Positions 18,177-30,085 of a stretch of DNA of 64,000 nt are shown here, one piece after another. This DNA is from Kitasatospora humi (GTDB taxonomy: Bacteria > Actinomycetota > Actinomycetes > Streptomycetales > Streptomycetaceae), in assembly GCF_020907985.1 (NCBI RefSeq), contig NZ_JAJJPA010000005.1:210920-274919 (forward strand), written 5' to 3'. The position numbers were made by a program, and so were the translations under genes. The notes under the pieces were generated by a model, which was given only the letters and a program-made list of their open reading frames with translations, was not told the origin of the DNA and did not search any database. Position 1 is the first letter of the stretch. Each line of letters opens with the position of its first letter.

Positions 18177-18869
18177 TCAGGAGGCGAGCCAGGCCGGCTC
18201 GGCGGCCAGGCGGCGCTGCCGCCCGCGGTGGCAGGCGTAGGCCAGGGTGCCGAGCAGCAGCCGGGCCTGCGGCGGGCGGACCGCGCTCTCCCGGCACGGC
18301 GGGCGCAGCCAGCGCACCGTGCCCTGGCCGGGCAGCGCGGTGGGCGGCGCGGTGAGGTAGCCGCCCGTGCCGTGGCAGGCCAGGTCGAGGGCGGCGTCGT
18401 CCCAGCCCATCCGGTAGAGCAGGTCGGGCAGTCTGTCCGCGGTGCCCCGGGCGACGAAGAACAGCAGCCGGCCGGTGGCGGAGACCAGCACCGGGCCGAG
18501 CTGGGTGCCCATCCGCTCCAACCGGACCAGGGCGCGCAGGCCGGCCGGCTCGGGCACGTCGAGCACGTCGAAGGAGCGCCCGGTGGGCAGCAGCACCGCG
18601 CCGTCCCGCTTGCCGTCCCACAGCGCGCGCACCTCGTGCGGGGTGGCGCCGGGCGGCAGCTCGCGGGCCGGTTCGCCGGGCAGCGGGTGCAGTCCGGGGG
18701 CGGCACAGTGCGGCCGACCGCAGCGACACGGCCCGGCCGGCACCCTGGGGGGTCCGCCGAGCGCCACCGCCCAGCCCCAGCGGCCGGCGTACTCGGCCGC
18801 GGCCCGGCACGCGGTGGCGCGGCTGCGGCGGCGGGCGCCGAACCTCAGATCGCCGAACAGGTTGTCCAT
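18177..18869 (-). CDS. Primase/polymerase-like protein (bifunctional DNA primase/polymerase N-terminal type)
   Basis: A 230-residue minus-strand protein starting at ATG 18869 (MDNLFGDLRFGARRRSRATA) behind GGGGAGG. It resembles the streptomycete proteins annotated as bifunctional DNA primase/polymerase. There is a helical start, then GWAVALGG, a Cys/His cluster CRCGRPHCAAPGLHPLPGE, and a core AVLLPTGRSFDVLDVPEPAG with GPVLVSATGRLLFFVARGTA. I do not see the acidic catalytic triad of an active archaeo-eukaryotic primase, so it may be non-catalytic. Related core motifs occur in the 152-residue protein at 61430-61888. It is divergent from the nsdA-like gene with a ~340-base shared upstream region. 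Confidence 0.7.
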   Translation of the reverse strand: MDNLFGDLRFGARRRSRATACRAAAEYAGRWGWAVALGGPPRVPAGPCRCGRPHCAAPGLHPLPGEPARELPPGATPHEVRALWDGKRDGAVLLPTGRSFDVLDVPEPAGLRALVRLERMGTQLGPVLVSATGRLLFFVARGTADRLPDLLYRMGWDDAALDLACHGTGGYLTAPPTALPGQGTVRWLRPPCRESAVRPPQARLLLGTLAYACHRGRQRRLAAEPAWLAS

Positions 18870-19208
18870 GCCTCCCCCAACAGATTTCGGTTGCCGGCGG
18901 TTACGGGATCGTGACGTTCTGTCAAAATTCTGCTCCACGGCGTGACTTCGCGGTGGGCGGCGCGCGGGCAGTGACGTGCGCCGGGGTAGCGCGGAAGGCC
19001 CCGAGCGGCGGGCCGCCCTCCAGTGAAGCGCCGTCGACGGTTCCGCCGCTTCACTCGAGGGGGTGGCGAATGGTGGCGTTTCCCGGGGAAGGATCCCCCG
19101 GACGGCCCACGGCGGGTTACGTTCGGATCACGCACCGGGAGGGGTGCGGTGCCGAGCGGGAAACGAGAATGGGGACCCCGGCGGGGTCGGGCGGGACAGG
19201 TGGACCCA
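18870..19208. other. Divergent upstream region between the primase-like gene and the nsdA-like gene
   Basis: No gene is supported in these 339 bases. The part nearest the primase-like gene holds its candidate promoter (18898-18925). A 9-base inverted repeat AGTGAAGCG (19022-19030) / CGCTTCACT (19047-19055), with 16 bases between, may be an operator or hairpin on the nsdA side. Frames running through the region do not show normal codon bias before about 19200. Confidence 0.5.
18898..18925 (-). promoter_or_regulatory. Candidate promoter for the primase-like gene
   Basis: Reading the minus strand, a perfect -35 TTGACA (18920-18925) is followed after 16 bases by TAACCG (18898-18903), placing initiation ~20 bases upstream of the ATG at 18869, with the GGGGAGG Shine-Dalgarno inside the leader. 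The -10 is imperfect. Confidence 0.5.
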
Positions 19209-22537
<3,329 letters not shown>

Positions 22538-22562
22538 CTCCTCTTTCCAGCAAGGCCCTTGA

Positions 22563-22593
22563 AGCGGACCCGCGAGCAACTCGAGGGTCCGCT
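22563..22593 (+). terminator. Stem-loop between glnK and glnD
   Basis: A 14-base stem with one mismatch (22563-22576 with 22580-22593) and a CAA loop. It probably attenuates read-through so that glnD is expressed less than amtB-glnK. Confidence 0.7.
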
Positions 22594-22620
22594 GACGGCG
22601 TTCACCACCCGGGAGGCCCA

Positions 22621-25017
22621 GTGACGACCACCGACTCCGCCGATCCCGCCGCCCACCAGCGGGCCAGGTCCGCCCTGCTGGCCGATCCGGAGCTGACCGG
22701 GCAGGCCCGCCGCACCGCGCTGGCCCGGCTCACCGACGACTGGCTGGCCGCGCTCTTCGGGCAGGCCGGGCCGCCGCCCGGCACCGCGCTGGTCGCGGTC
22801 GGCGGCTACGGCCGCGGCGAGCTCTCGCCGCGCAGCGACCTGGACCTGGTGCTGCTGCACGACGGAGCCGCGGTCGGCGAACTCGCCGAGCGGCTCTGGT
22901 ACCCGATCTGGGACAGCGGGGTCCCACTGGACCACTCGGTGCGCAAGCTGTCCGAGGCCCGCTCGGTGGCCGCCGCCGACCTCAAGGCCCAACTCGGCCT
23001 GCTGGACGCCCGGCACCTGGCCGGCGACGCCGAGCTGACCGCGGCGCTGCGCTCGGCGGTGCTGGCCGACTGGCGGGCCACCGCGGCCCGCCGGCTGCCC
23101 GAGCTGCGCGAACTCGGCCTGGCCCGGGCCGAGCGCCACGGTGAGCTGTCCTTCCTGCTGGAGCCGGACCTCAAGGAGGCCAGGGGCGGCCTGCGGGACG
23201 TGGTGGAACTGGACGCGATCGCCGCCTCCTGGCTGGCCGACGCCCCCCGCGAGGGGCTGGCCGCGGCCCGGCGGCGGCTCAGCGACGTGCGCGACGCGCT
23301 GCACCTGACCACCGGGCGGGCCACCGAGCGGCTCAGCCTCCATGACCAGGACCAGGTGGCCGCCGAGCTCGGGGTGTCGGACGCCGACACGCTGCTGCGC
23401 GAGGTCTACCGGGCGGCTCGGACCATCGCCTACGCGGGCGAGGTGACCTGGCGGTCCGTGGACCGGCTGCTGGCCGCCCGCCGGTCGCGCGGCCGGCGCG
23501 CCCTGCTGCGCCCGTTCGGCGGTGGCACCCGGGTCGCGGCGGGGCGGGAGCCGCTGGCCGAGGGCGTGGTGGCGCAGGACGGCGAGGCGGTGCTGGCCCA
23601 GGCGGCCCGCCCGGCCGACGATCCGGTGCTGCCGCTGCGGGCCGCCGCCGCGGCCGCGCAGAACGGGCTGCCGGTCTCGCACGCCACGGTGCGCCGGCTG
23701 GCCGCCGAGTGCCGGGCGCTGCCGGTGCCGTGGCCCACCGAGGCCCGCGAGCAGCTGGTCACCCTGCTCGGCGCGGGCCGGGCCTGCCTGCCGGTCTGGG
23801 AGGCGCTGGACGCGGAGGGGCTGGTCGACCGCCTGCTGCCGGACTGGGAGCGGGTGCGCTGCCGGCCGCAGCGCAACGCGGTGCACACCTGGACGGTGGA
23901 CCGGCACCTGGTGGAGACGGCGGTGCGGGCGGCCGCGCTGACCCGCCGGGTGGCGCGGCCCGACCTGCTGCTGGTGGCGGCACTGCTGCACGACATCGGC
24001 AAGGGCCGGCCGGGCGACCACTCGGAGGCGGGCGAGGTGATCGTGCGCGGGCTGGCCGCCCGGATGGGCTTCGACCACGACGACACCCAGACCCTGGCGC
24101 TGCTGGTCCGGCACCACCTGACCCTGGTGGACACCGCCACCCGGCGGGATCCGGACGACCCGGCGACCGTGGAGCTGATCGCCAAGACGGTGGGCACCGC
24201 GACCCATCTGGAGCTGCTGCACGCCCTCACCGAGGCGGACGCGCTGGCCACCGGCCCGGCCGCGTGGAGCGCCTGGCGGGCCTCGCTGGTGTCCGGGCTG
24301 GTGCGGCGGGTGGCCGCGGTGCTGGCGGGCGCGGAGCCCGACCGGCCCGCCGCTGCCGTCCGCGTGGCCGAGGAGCGGCTGGCGGTGGAGGCGGCCACGA
24401 CCGGGGAGCCGGCGCTGCTGCTGCGGGCCGAGCACGATCCCTCGGCCGACGAGCCGATGGGGGTGGAGCTGGCGCTGGCGCTGCCGGAGCGGCCCGGACT
24501 GCTGGGCACCGTCTCCGGCGTGCTGGCGCTGAACCGGCTGACGGTCCGGTCGCTGAACCTGTGCGAGCTGGACCCGGTCGGCGCCGGCCCGGTGCTGCTG
24601 CTCTCCTGGCGGGTGGCGGCCGAGTTCGGCGAGCTGCCGGCGGTGGACCGGCTCCGCTCCGACCTGCGCCGGGCGCTGGACGGTTCGCTGGACACCGGCC
24701 GCCGGCTGGCCGAGCGGGACGCCGCCGCGCCGCGCCGGCGCGGCATCACCCCGCCGCCGCCGGTGGTCACGGTGGCCCCCGGCGGCGCCTCGGCCACCGC
24801 GACGGTGCTGGAGGTGCGGGCGCACGACGCGCCGGGGCTGCTGCACCGGATCGGCCGGGCGCTGGACGCGGCCGGCGCCCGGGTGCGCACCGCGCACGTC
24901 AGCACGCTCGGCGCGGACGCGGTGGACGCCTTCTACCTGACCGACGAGGACGGCCGGCCGCTGGCGCCGGACGCCGCCGCGGCCCTCGCCGAACGGGTGC
25001 AGCAGGCCTTGCGCTGA
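22621..25017 (+). CDS. glnD: P-II protein nucleotidyltransferase / removing enzyme GlnD
   Basis: Bifunctional enzyme (798 residues) that modifies GlnK at the T-loop tyrosine; the actinomycete enzyme acts as an adenylyltransferase. It starts at GTG 22621 behind GGGAGG. The nucleotidyltransferase motif VGGYGRGELSPRSDLDLVLL begins near residue 60. The HD phosphohydrolase motif LLHDIGKGRPGDHSEAG is near residue 455. Two ACT domains end the protein, the first near 620-690 (LALPERPGLLGTVSGVLALN) and the second from about 715 (VRAHDAPGLLHRIGRALDAA). It is shorter than the ~890-residue E. coli enzyme, as is usual in this group. It belongs to the amtB-glnK transcription unit. Confidence 0.95.
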   Translation: MTTTDSADPAAHQRARSALLADPELTGQARRTALARLTDDWLAALFGQAGPPPGTALVAVGGYGRGELSPRSDLDLVLLHDGAAVGELAERLWYPIWDSGVPLDHSVRKLSEARSVAAADLKAQLGLLDARHLAGDAELTAALRSAVLADWRATAARRLPELRELGLARAERHGELSFLLEPDLKEARGGLRDVVELDAIAASWLADAPREGLAAARRRLSDVRDALHLTTGRATERLSLHDQDQVAAELGVSDADTLLREVYRAARTIAYAGEVTWRSVDRLLAARRSRGRRALLRPFGGGTRVAAGREPLAEGVVAQDGEAVLAQAARPADDPVLPLRAAAAAAQNGLPVSHATVRRLAAECRALPVPWPTEAREQLVTLLGAGRACLPVWEALDAEGLVDRLLPDWERVRCRPQRNAVHTWTVDRHLVETAVRAAALTRRVARPDLLLVAALLHDIGKGRPGDHSEAGEVIVRGLAARMGFDHDDTQTLALLVRHHLTLVDTATRRDPDDPATVELIAKTVGTATHLELLHALTEADALATGPAAWSAWRASLVSGLVRRVAAVLAGAEPDRPAAAVRVAEERLAVEAATTGEPALLLRAEHDPSADEPMGVELALALPERPGLLGTVSGVLALNRLTVRSLNLCELDPVGAGPVLLLSWRVAAEFGELPAVDRLRSDLRRALDGSLDTGRRLAERDAAAPRRRGITPPPPVVTVAPGGASATATVLEVRAHDAPGLLHRIGRALDAAGARVRTAHVSTLGADAVDAFYLTDEDGRPLAPDAAAALAERVQQALR

Positions 25018-25022
25018 CCGGG

Positions 25023-25052
25023 TTGGGGTCCTTTGCGGACGGGGCGGATACC
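25023..25052 (+). promoter_or_regulatory. Possible promoter of ffh
   Basis: TTGGGG (25023-25028) and GATACC (25047-25052) are separated by 18 bases. They would start transcription ~45 bases before the ffh GTG. The match to consensus is moderate. Confidence 0.35.
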
Positions 25053-25105
25053 CTGGTGGGCGACGACCGTACCCATACCGATGCCGCAAGGGACCCGCGA
25101 CCGAC

Positions 25106-26665
25106 GTGTTCGACACTCTTTCCGACCGCCTCGCAGCGACGTTCAAGAACCTGAGGGGCAAGGGCCGCCTCAGCGAGGCGGACATCGACGCCACCGCCCG
25201 GGAGATCCGGATCGCGCTGCTGGAGGCGGACGTCGCGCTGCCGGTGGTGCGGGCCTTCATCAAGCAGGTCAAGGACCGCGCGCTCGGCTCCGAGGTGTCC
25301 GGCGCGCTCAACCCGGCCCAGCAGATCATCAAGATCGTCAACGAGGAGCTCATCAACATCCTCGGTGGCGAGACCCGCCGACTGCGGTACGCCAAGACCG
25401 GCCCCACCGTCATCATGCTGGCCGGTCTGCAGGGTGCCGGTAAGACCACCCTGGCCGGCAAGCTCGGCCACTGGCTGAAGAAGCAGAAGCACACCCCGCT
25501 GCTGGTCGCCTGCGACCTGCAGCGCCCCAACGCCGTCAACCAGCTGAACATCGTGGCCGAGCGCGCCGGGGTGGCGTTCTACGGCCCCCAGCCGGGCAAC
25601 GGCGTGGGCGACCCGGTCCAGGTGGCGCGCGACTCGATCGAGTACGCCAAGCAGAAGCAGTACGACGTCGTCATCGTCGACACCGCGGGCCGCCTCGGCA
25701 TCGACGCCGAGCTGATGCAGCAGGCAGCCGACATCCGTGCCGCGGTCGACCCCGACGAAGTCCTCTTCGTGCTCGACGCGATGGTCGGTCAGGACGCGGT
25801 CACCACCGCGCAGGCCTTCCTCGAGGGCGTCGACTTCACCGGCGTGGTGCTCTCCAAGCTGGACGGCGACGCCCGTGGTGGTGCCGCGCTCTCGGTGGCG
25901 CACGTCACCGGCCGGCAGATCATGTTCGCCTCCAACGGTGAGAAGGTCGACGACTTCGACGCCTTCCACCCGGACCGGATGGCCTCCCGGATCCTCGGCA
26001 TGGGCGACGTGCTGTCGCTGATCGAGAAGGCCGAGCAGACCTTCTCGCAGGCCGAGGCCGAGAAGATGGCCGCCAAGCTGCGCGGCGGCCCGAAGGCCTT
26101 CACCCTGGACGACTTCCTGTCCCAGCTGGAGCAGGTCCAGAAGATGGGCTCGATCTCCAAGCTGCTCGGCATGCTCCCGGGCATGGGCCAGATCCGCGAG
26201 CAGATCAACAACATCGACGACAAGGACGTCAACCGGGTCGGCGCGATCATCAAGTCGATGACCCCGCTCGAGCGGACCGAGCCGGAGATCATCAACGGCT
26301 CCCGCCGGGCCCGGATCGCCAAGGGCGCCGGCGTGGGCGTCGGCGAGGTCAAGAACCTGGTCGAGCGGTTCTTCGACGCCCGCAAGATGATGTCCGCGAT
26401 GGCCTCCGGCAAGGGCGTGCCCGGCATGCCGGGGATCCCCGGCATGGGCGGCGGCGGCAAGAAGTCCGCCAAGAAGTCCCCGCAGGCCAAGGGCAAGCGC
26501 AAGTCCGGCAACCCGCTCAAGCGCGCCCAGCAGGAGCAGGAGGCCGCGGCCCGCAAGGCACTGGGCCCCGGCGCCGGCGCGGAGCCGGGCGGTGCCTTCG
26601 GCCTGGGCGCGGGCAACGGTCCGGCCGACTTCGAACTGCCCAAGGAGATCAAGGACCTGCTGTAG
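25106..26665 (+). CDS. ffh: Signal recognition particle protein Ffh (SRP54)
   Basis: A 519-residue SRP GTPase that binds 4.5S RNA and signal peptides and delivers nascent chains to FtsY. The N domain opens FDTLSDRLAATFKNLRGKGR. G1 is GLQGAGKTTLAGKLGHWL at about residue 107; DTAGRLGIDAELM and SKLDGDARGGAALS follow. The methionine-rich M domain is evident (KMGSISKLLGMLPGMGQI). The C-terminal ~80 residues form a Gly/Lys-rich extension (GVPGMPGIPGMGGGGKKSAK) that makes it longer than the E. coli protein. The start is GTG 25106. A strong terminator follows, so ffh is probably monocistronic. Confidence 0.97.
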   Translation: MFDTLSDRLAATFKNLRGKGRLSEADIDATAREIRIALLEADVALPVVRAFIKQVKDRALGSEVSGALNPAQQIIKIVNEELINILGGETRRLRYAKTGPTVIMLAGLQGAGKTTLAGKLGHWLKKQKHTPLLVACDLQRPNAVNQLNIVAERAGVAFYGPQPGNGVGDPVQVARDSIEYAKQKQYDVVIVDTAGRLGIDAELMQQAADIRAAVDPDEVLFVLDAMVGQDAVTTAQAFLEGVDFTGVVLSKLDGDARGGAALSVAHVTGRQIMFASNGEKVDDFDAFHPDRMASRILGMGDVLSLIEKAEQTFSQAEAEKMAAKLRGGPKAFTLDDFLSQLEQVQKMGSISKLLGMLPGMGQIREQINNIDDKDVNRVGAIIKSMTPLERTEPEIINGSRRARIAKGAGVGVGEVKNLVERFFDARKMMSAMASGKGVPGMPGIPGMGGGGKKSAKKSPQAKGKRKSGNPLKRAQQEQEAAARKALGPGAGAEPGGAFGLGAGNGPADFELPKEIKDLL

Positions 26666-26680
26666 GTCCGCCAGCCGTCA

Positions 26681-26712
26681 CGATGGCCCGTCAGCGAGCT
26701 GACGGGCCATCG
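26681..26712 (+). terminator. Terminator of ffh
   Basis: A perfect 14-base stem with a CGAG tetraloop, 16 bases after the ffh stop. Confidence 0.9.
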
Positions 26713-26720
26713 GCATGCTC

Positions 26721-26726
26721 CATGAT
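26721..26726 (+). promoter_or_regulatory. -10 element for the GNAT gene (probably leaderless)
   Basis: CATGAT sits 6 bases before the ATG at 26733, and no Shine-Dalgarno is present. It lies immediately downstream of the ffh terminator. Confidence 0.35.
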
Positions 26727-26732
26727 GTTCGA

Positions 26733-27269
26733 ATGAGCCGAGTGACCATCCGCCCGCCCAGGGCCTGTGACGTCCAGCAGTACGCCGACGCGGTGCGCCG
26801 GTCGGCCGCCCACATCGGGCAGTGGAACCCGGTGGAGCCGGACGGACTGCCGGACCTGTTGCAGCGTCAGGGTCCCGGACTGCGCACCTTCCTGATCATC
26901 GACAAGGAGGACGGCGGGTTCGTCGGCAAGTGCAACGTCTCCAACATCGTGATGGGCCGCTTCTGCAACGCCGCCCTCGGCTACGACAGCTACCTGCCGT
27001 ACGCGGGCACCGGCAGGATGACCGAGGGGATGCGGCTGGTGGTGGACCGCTGCTTCGCCGACCAGTCGGCCGGCGGGCTGGGGCTGCACCGGCTGGAGAT
27101 CAGCGTGCAGCCGGAGAACGAGCGGTCGATCGCGCTGGCCCGTCGGCTGGGCTTCCGGCACGAGGGCTTCACCCCGCGGATGCTCTTCCTGGACGGCGCC
27201 TGGCGCGACCACGAGCGGTTCGCGCTGACCGCGGAGGAGTGGCAGCCGCTGGGGGTCCAGGAGGAGTAG
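26733..27269 (+). CDS. GNAT-family N-acetyltransferase (RimJ/RimL-like)
   Basis: A 178-residue acetyl-CoA-dependent transferase. It begins SRVTIRPPRACDVQQYADAV, the beta1-alpha1 unit of RimJ/RimL-like GNATs that act on ribosomal proteins or other amines. The central strand region (FLIIDKEDGGFVGKCNVSNI) and a degenerate acetyl-CoA loop around LPYAGTGRMTEGMRLVVD are present. The late motif LEISVQPENERSIALARRLG followed by FRHEGFTPRMLFLDGAWRDH is strongly typical. The substrate cannot be inferred. An upstream in-frame ATG at 26715 would overlap the promoter region and was rejected. Confidence 0.88.
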   Translation: MSRVTIRPPRACDVQQYADAVRRSAAHIGQWNPVEPDGLPDLLQRQGPGLRTFLIIDKEDGGFVGKCNVSNIVMGRFCNAALGYDSYLPYAGTGRMTEGMRLVVDRCFADQSAGGLGLHRLEISVQPENERSIALARRLGFRHEGFTPRMLFLDGAWRDHERFALTAEEWQPLGVQEE

Positions 27270-27329
27270 CGGCGGGGCGGCGTCGCCGATGGGGTGTCGG
27301 TCCTCCGATCCGACTCGCCGCCCCGCCGC
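27269..27329 (+). terminator. Long stem-loop after the GNAT gene
   Basis: A 14-base perfect stem (27269-27282 with 27316-27329) encloses a 33-base loop and starts within the stop codon. It lies in the convergent gap and may serve either strand. Confidence 0.6.
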
Positions 27330-27409
27330 CCCCCGCGCCGCACGGGTGCCCGGCGGCTGGACCCCTGCGCCCGGCGGATGACCCGAACGCGTGACGGCGG
27401 TGGCAGTGG

Positions 27410-28180
27410 TCAGCCGCGCGCAGCGAGCACGAAACGCGCGCCCACCGGCAGCCAGACCGAGCCGTCCGAACGGGTGAACGGATGCAGTGCCTCGGTCAGC
27501 TCCTTGGCCACCGGCAGCTCGCCCGCGAAGCCGACGGCCGCGTCGTACCAGCCGGTGGAGAGCAGCCCGCGCACCGCGCTGTCCAGGTCCGGGTAGCCGA
27601 ACGGGCAGTCGGCGCGGCCGCGGCCGACCAGGCGCAGACCGGTCGCGGTGGCCAGCGCCTCCGGATCGCCGACCGGATCCAGCGGGTCCGCCACCCGGAC
27701 CCCACCGGCCCGCCGCCGGGCCGGCGCCAGCACCGCGGCCGCGTGCCCGGTGGCGACCGGGTCCAGGCCGGCCAGCACCAGCACCCCGCCGGGCAGCGCG
27801 AGGGACAGCGCCTCGCGGACCGTGCGGCGCGGGTCGGGGCCCAGCCGCAGCGGCTCGAACAGGGTGACCACGCCGTGCGCCGTCCGGGTGGTGCCGGGGT
27901 ACGCCGCCACCGGCAGCCGACGGGCCCTGGCCAGCTCGCGCAGCGGCTCGTCCGGCTCCAGGCCGGCCACCTGGGCGCCGCGGGCCGCGGCCAGCAGCAG
28001 GGCCAGCCCGGAGCGGCAGCCCAGGCCCAGCAGGCTGGTGGCCGGGCCGACCCCCAGCTGCTCGTGCACCGCCTCGTAGAGCGGCACCAGGGTGCGCTCC
28101 TGGATCTCGGCCCAGTCGCGGGCCGACGAGCCGGGTCGGGACCTGGACGGGTCCAGGGCGGTACCGTGCGCCACAGCCAT
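27410..28180 (-). CDS. Class I SAM-dependent methyltransferase-like protein
   Basis: A 256-residue minus-strand protein starting at ATG 28180 (MAVAHGTALDPSRSRPGSSA) with GGGAGGCC upstream. Residues ~35-90 form the SAM-binding fold. Motif I is slightly unusual (SLLGLGCRSGLALLLAAARG, with GLGCRSG instead of GxGxG) and is followed by VAGLEPDE, where the acidic end of beta2 would contact the ribose. LALPGGVLVLAG is the usual motif after helix D, and the end FTRSDGSVWLPVGARFVLAA is also methyltransferase-like. The substrate is unknown. It is divergent from proS. Confidence 0.75.
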   Translation of the reverse strand: MAVAHGTALDPSRSRPGSSARDWAEIQERTLVPLYEAVHEQLGVGPATSLLGLGCRSGLALLLAAARGAQVAGLEPDEPLRELARARRLPVAAYPGTTRTAHGVVTLFEPLRLGPDPRRTVREALSLALPGGVLVLAGLDPVATGHAAAVLAPARRRAGGVRVADPLDPVGDPEALATATGLRLVGRGRADCPFGYPDLDSAVRGLLSTGWYDAAVGFAGELPVAKELTEALHPFTRSDGSVWLPVGARFVLAARG

Positions 28181-28349
28181 CTGGCGGGCCTCCCATCGGG
28201 TAGGTGTGAGCCGAACTTCCCCAGTCGTGCGCCCTCGCTCTAGCGAACCGCCGTGCGGCCGCCGCGTCCAGAGGAGCGCGCCGGGCCGTCGGTACTCCGG
28301 TGTGCGCCAGGGTGCGGATATCGATTCACGCTCCGAGCGCCCCACCCCG

Positions 28350-28355
28350 TACGAT
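28350..28355 (+). promoter_or_regulatory. -10 element for proS (probably leaderless)
   Basis: TACGAT lies exactly 7 bases before the proS ATG with no Shine-Dalgarno in between. I saw no T-box-like leader, and the gap leaves no room for one. Confidence 0.45.
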
Positions 28356-28362
28356 TCGGCGC

Positions 28363-29775
28363 ATGGCTAAGGCTCCCGTTCTCACCCCCCAGGCGGACGA
28401 CTTCCCGCGCTGGTACCAGGATCTGATCAACAAGGCCGAGCTGGCCGACAACGGTCCGGTGCGCGGCACCATGGTCATCCGACCGTACGGCTACGGCCTG
28501 TGGGAGCGGATGCAGCAGGAGCTGGACGGGCGGATCAAGAAGGCCGGCGCGCAGAACGCCTACTTCCCGATGTTCATCCCGCAGCACTACCTGACCAAGG
28601 AAGCCGAGCACGTGGAGGGCTTCGCCCCCGAGCTCGCGGTGGTCACCCACGGCGGCGGCAAGGACCTGGAGGAGCCGGTCGTGGTCCGGCCGACCTCCGA
28701 GACGATCATCAACGAGTACTTCGCCAAGTGGGTGCAGAGCCACCGCGACCTGCCGCTGCTGATCAACCAGTGGGCCAACGTGGTCCGTTGGGAGCTGCGC
28801 CCGCGGGTCTTCCTGCGCACCACCGAGTTCCTCTGGCAGGAGGGGCACACCGCCCACGCCAGCTACGAGGACGCCCGCGACTACGCCTCGATGATCCACA
28901 CCGACGTCTACGGCGACTTCATGACCAACGTCCTGGGCATCGACGTGGTGCTGGGCCGCAAGACCGTCAAGGAGCGGTTCGCCGGCGCCATCAACACCCT
29001 CACCCTGGAGGGCATGATGGGCGACGGCAAGGCGCTGCAGATGGGCACCAGCCACGAGCTGGGCCAGAACTTCGCCAAGGCGTTCAACACCACCTACCAG
29101 CTCCAGGGCGCCGAGCGCGAGTACGTCTGGCAGACCTCCTGGGGCGTCTCCACCCGCATGGTCGGCGGCCTGATCATGTCGCACGGCGACGACAACGGCC
29201 TGCGGGTGCCGCCGCGGCTGGCCGCCGTGCAGGCCGTGGTGCTGGCCATCAAGGGCGACGACGCGGTGATCGCCAAGGTCCGCGAGATCGGCGCCCGGCT
29301 GGAGGCGGCCGGCATCCGCACCGTGGTGGACGACCGCACCGACACCCCGTTCGGCCGCCGCGCGGTGGACTGGGAGCTCAAGGGCGTGCCGCTGCGCATC
29401 GAGGTCGGCCCGCGCGACCTGGAGGCCGGCACCGCGATGCTGGCCCGCCGGATCCCGGGCGGCAAGGAGCCGGTGTCGATCGACGCCCTGGCCGCGCTGC
29501 TGCCCGGCATCCTGGAGGAGGACCAGGCGCTGCTGCTGCGCCAGTCCCGGGAGCGCCGCGAGGCCCGCACGGTGGACGTCAAGACCATCGACGAGTGCGT
29601 CGAGGCCGCGGCCACCGGCTGGGGCCGGATCTCCTGGGCCGACCTCGGTCCGGAGGGCGAGGCCAAGCTGGCCGAGCAGGGCGTGTCGGTGCGCTGCCTG
29701 GTCGCCGCCGACGGCTCGGTGCCGACCTCCTACGACCAGGACGGCAATATCGCGATTGTCGCGCGCGCGTACTGA
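28363..29775 (+). CDS. proS: Prolyl-tRNA synthetase, archaeal/eukaryal type
   Basis: Class II aminoacyl-tRNA synthetase of 470 residues that charges tRNA-Pro. It is the short form lacking the bacterial editing (INS) domain. The N-terminus reads LTPQADDFPRWYQDLINKAE. Motif 2 is RWELRPRVFLRTTEFLWQEG, followed by HTAHASYEDA. The active-site segment includes MGTSHELGQNFAKAF, and motif 3 is SHGDDNGLRVPPRLA. An anticodon-binding domain follows (VRLEAAGIRT type, read here as GARLEAAGIRTVVDDRTDTP), and the end YDQDGNIAIVARAY resembles the zinc-domain terminus but lacks its cysteines. It stands between the methyltransferase gene and the SprT-like gene. To my knowledge proS is not usually between ffh and rpsP in Streptomyces. 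Confidence 0.95.
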   Translation: MAKAPVLTPQADDFPRWYQDLINKAELADNGPVRGTMVIRPYGYGLWERMQQELDGRIKKAGAQNAYFPMFIPQHYLTKEAEHVEGFAPELAVVTHGGGKDLEEPVVVRPTSETIINEYFAKWVQSHRDLPLLINQWANVVRWELRPRVFLRTTEFLWQEGHTAHASYEDARDYASMIHTDVYGDFMTNVLGIDVVLGRKTVKERFAGAINTLTLEGMMGDGKALQMGTSHELGQNFAKAFNTTYQLQGAEREYVWQTSWGVSTRMVGGLIMSHGDDNGLRVPPRLAAVQAVVLAIKGDDAVIAKVREIGARLEAAGIRTVVDDRTDTPFGRRAVDWELKGVPLRIEVGPRDLEAGTAMLARRIPGGKEPVSIDALAALLPGILEEDQALLLRQSRERREARTVDVKTIDECVEAAATGWGRISWADLGPEGEAKLAEQGVSVRCLVAADGSVPTSYDQDGNIAIVARAY

Positions 29776-30085
29776 ATAGGTGACGGTGTCCCGTCTACTG
29801 GCCAGTCAGCTCCCAGTGCGGCCGAACTAGCGGTACGGTGTACGGCCCGTGGCCCTGTCAAAAAGTACGGGGCCCGGGCCGTCAAGCGGGCACGGCACCT
29901 GCTGTGCCCGGGATTCGGCCGCCCCGGCGAATGATCGACGGGTGCAGAAACCGGAGGGGGTTGGTCTTGCGTCAGAATTCGAATGCTCAGTACGGGCACC
30001 GTCACGCCCGGCTGGGAGTTTCCGGGGAAATGCCCGCAGGCTCCCAGGAATGGAACGTCGGAACCGATTCCCTCGTTGGTATAGC
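29776..30085. other. 310-base gap between proS and the SprT-like gene
   Basis: No gene is supported; frames crossing it have atypical, Ser/Arg/Pro-rich translations. A stem-loop at 29843-29881 (CGGCCCG with CGGGCCG plus imperfect inner pairing) around a CAAAAAGT loop could terminate proS. The final 35 bases hold the ECF-type promoter described separately. Confidence 0.5.
30052..30077 (+). promoter_or_regulatory. Candidate ECF sigma factor promoter for the SprT-like gene
   Basis: GGAAC (30052-30056) and CGTT (30074-30077) are separated by 17 bases, the classic ECF group arrangement. CGTT lies 8 bases before the GTG start, so initiation would fall on or beside the start codon. Confidence 0.5.

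Noticed and set aside
28181..28362. T-box riboswitch upstream of proS
   Set aside because: The gap is divergent and only ~180 bases, the -10 sits 7 bases before the ATG, and I saw no T-box sequence or antiterminator.
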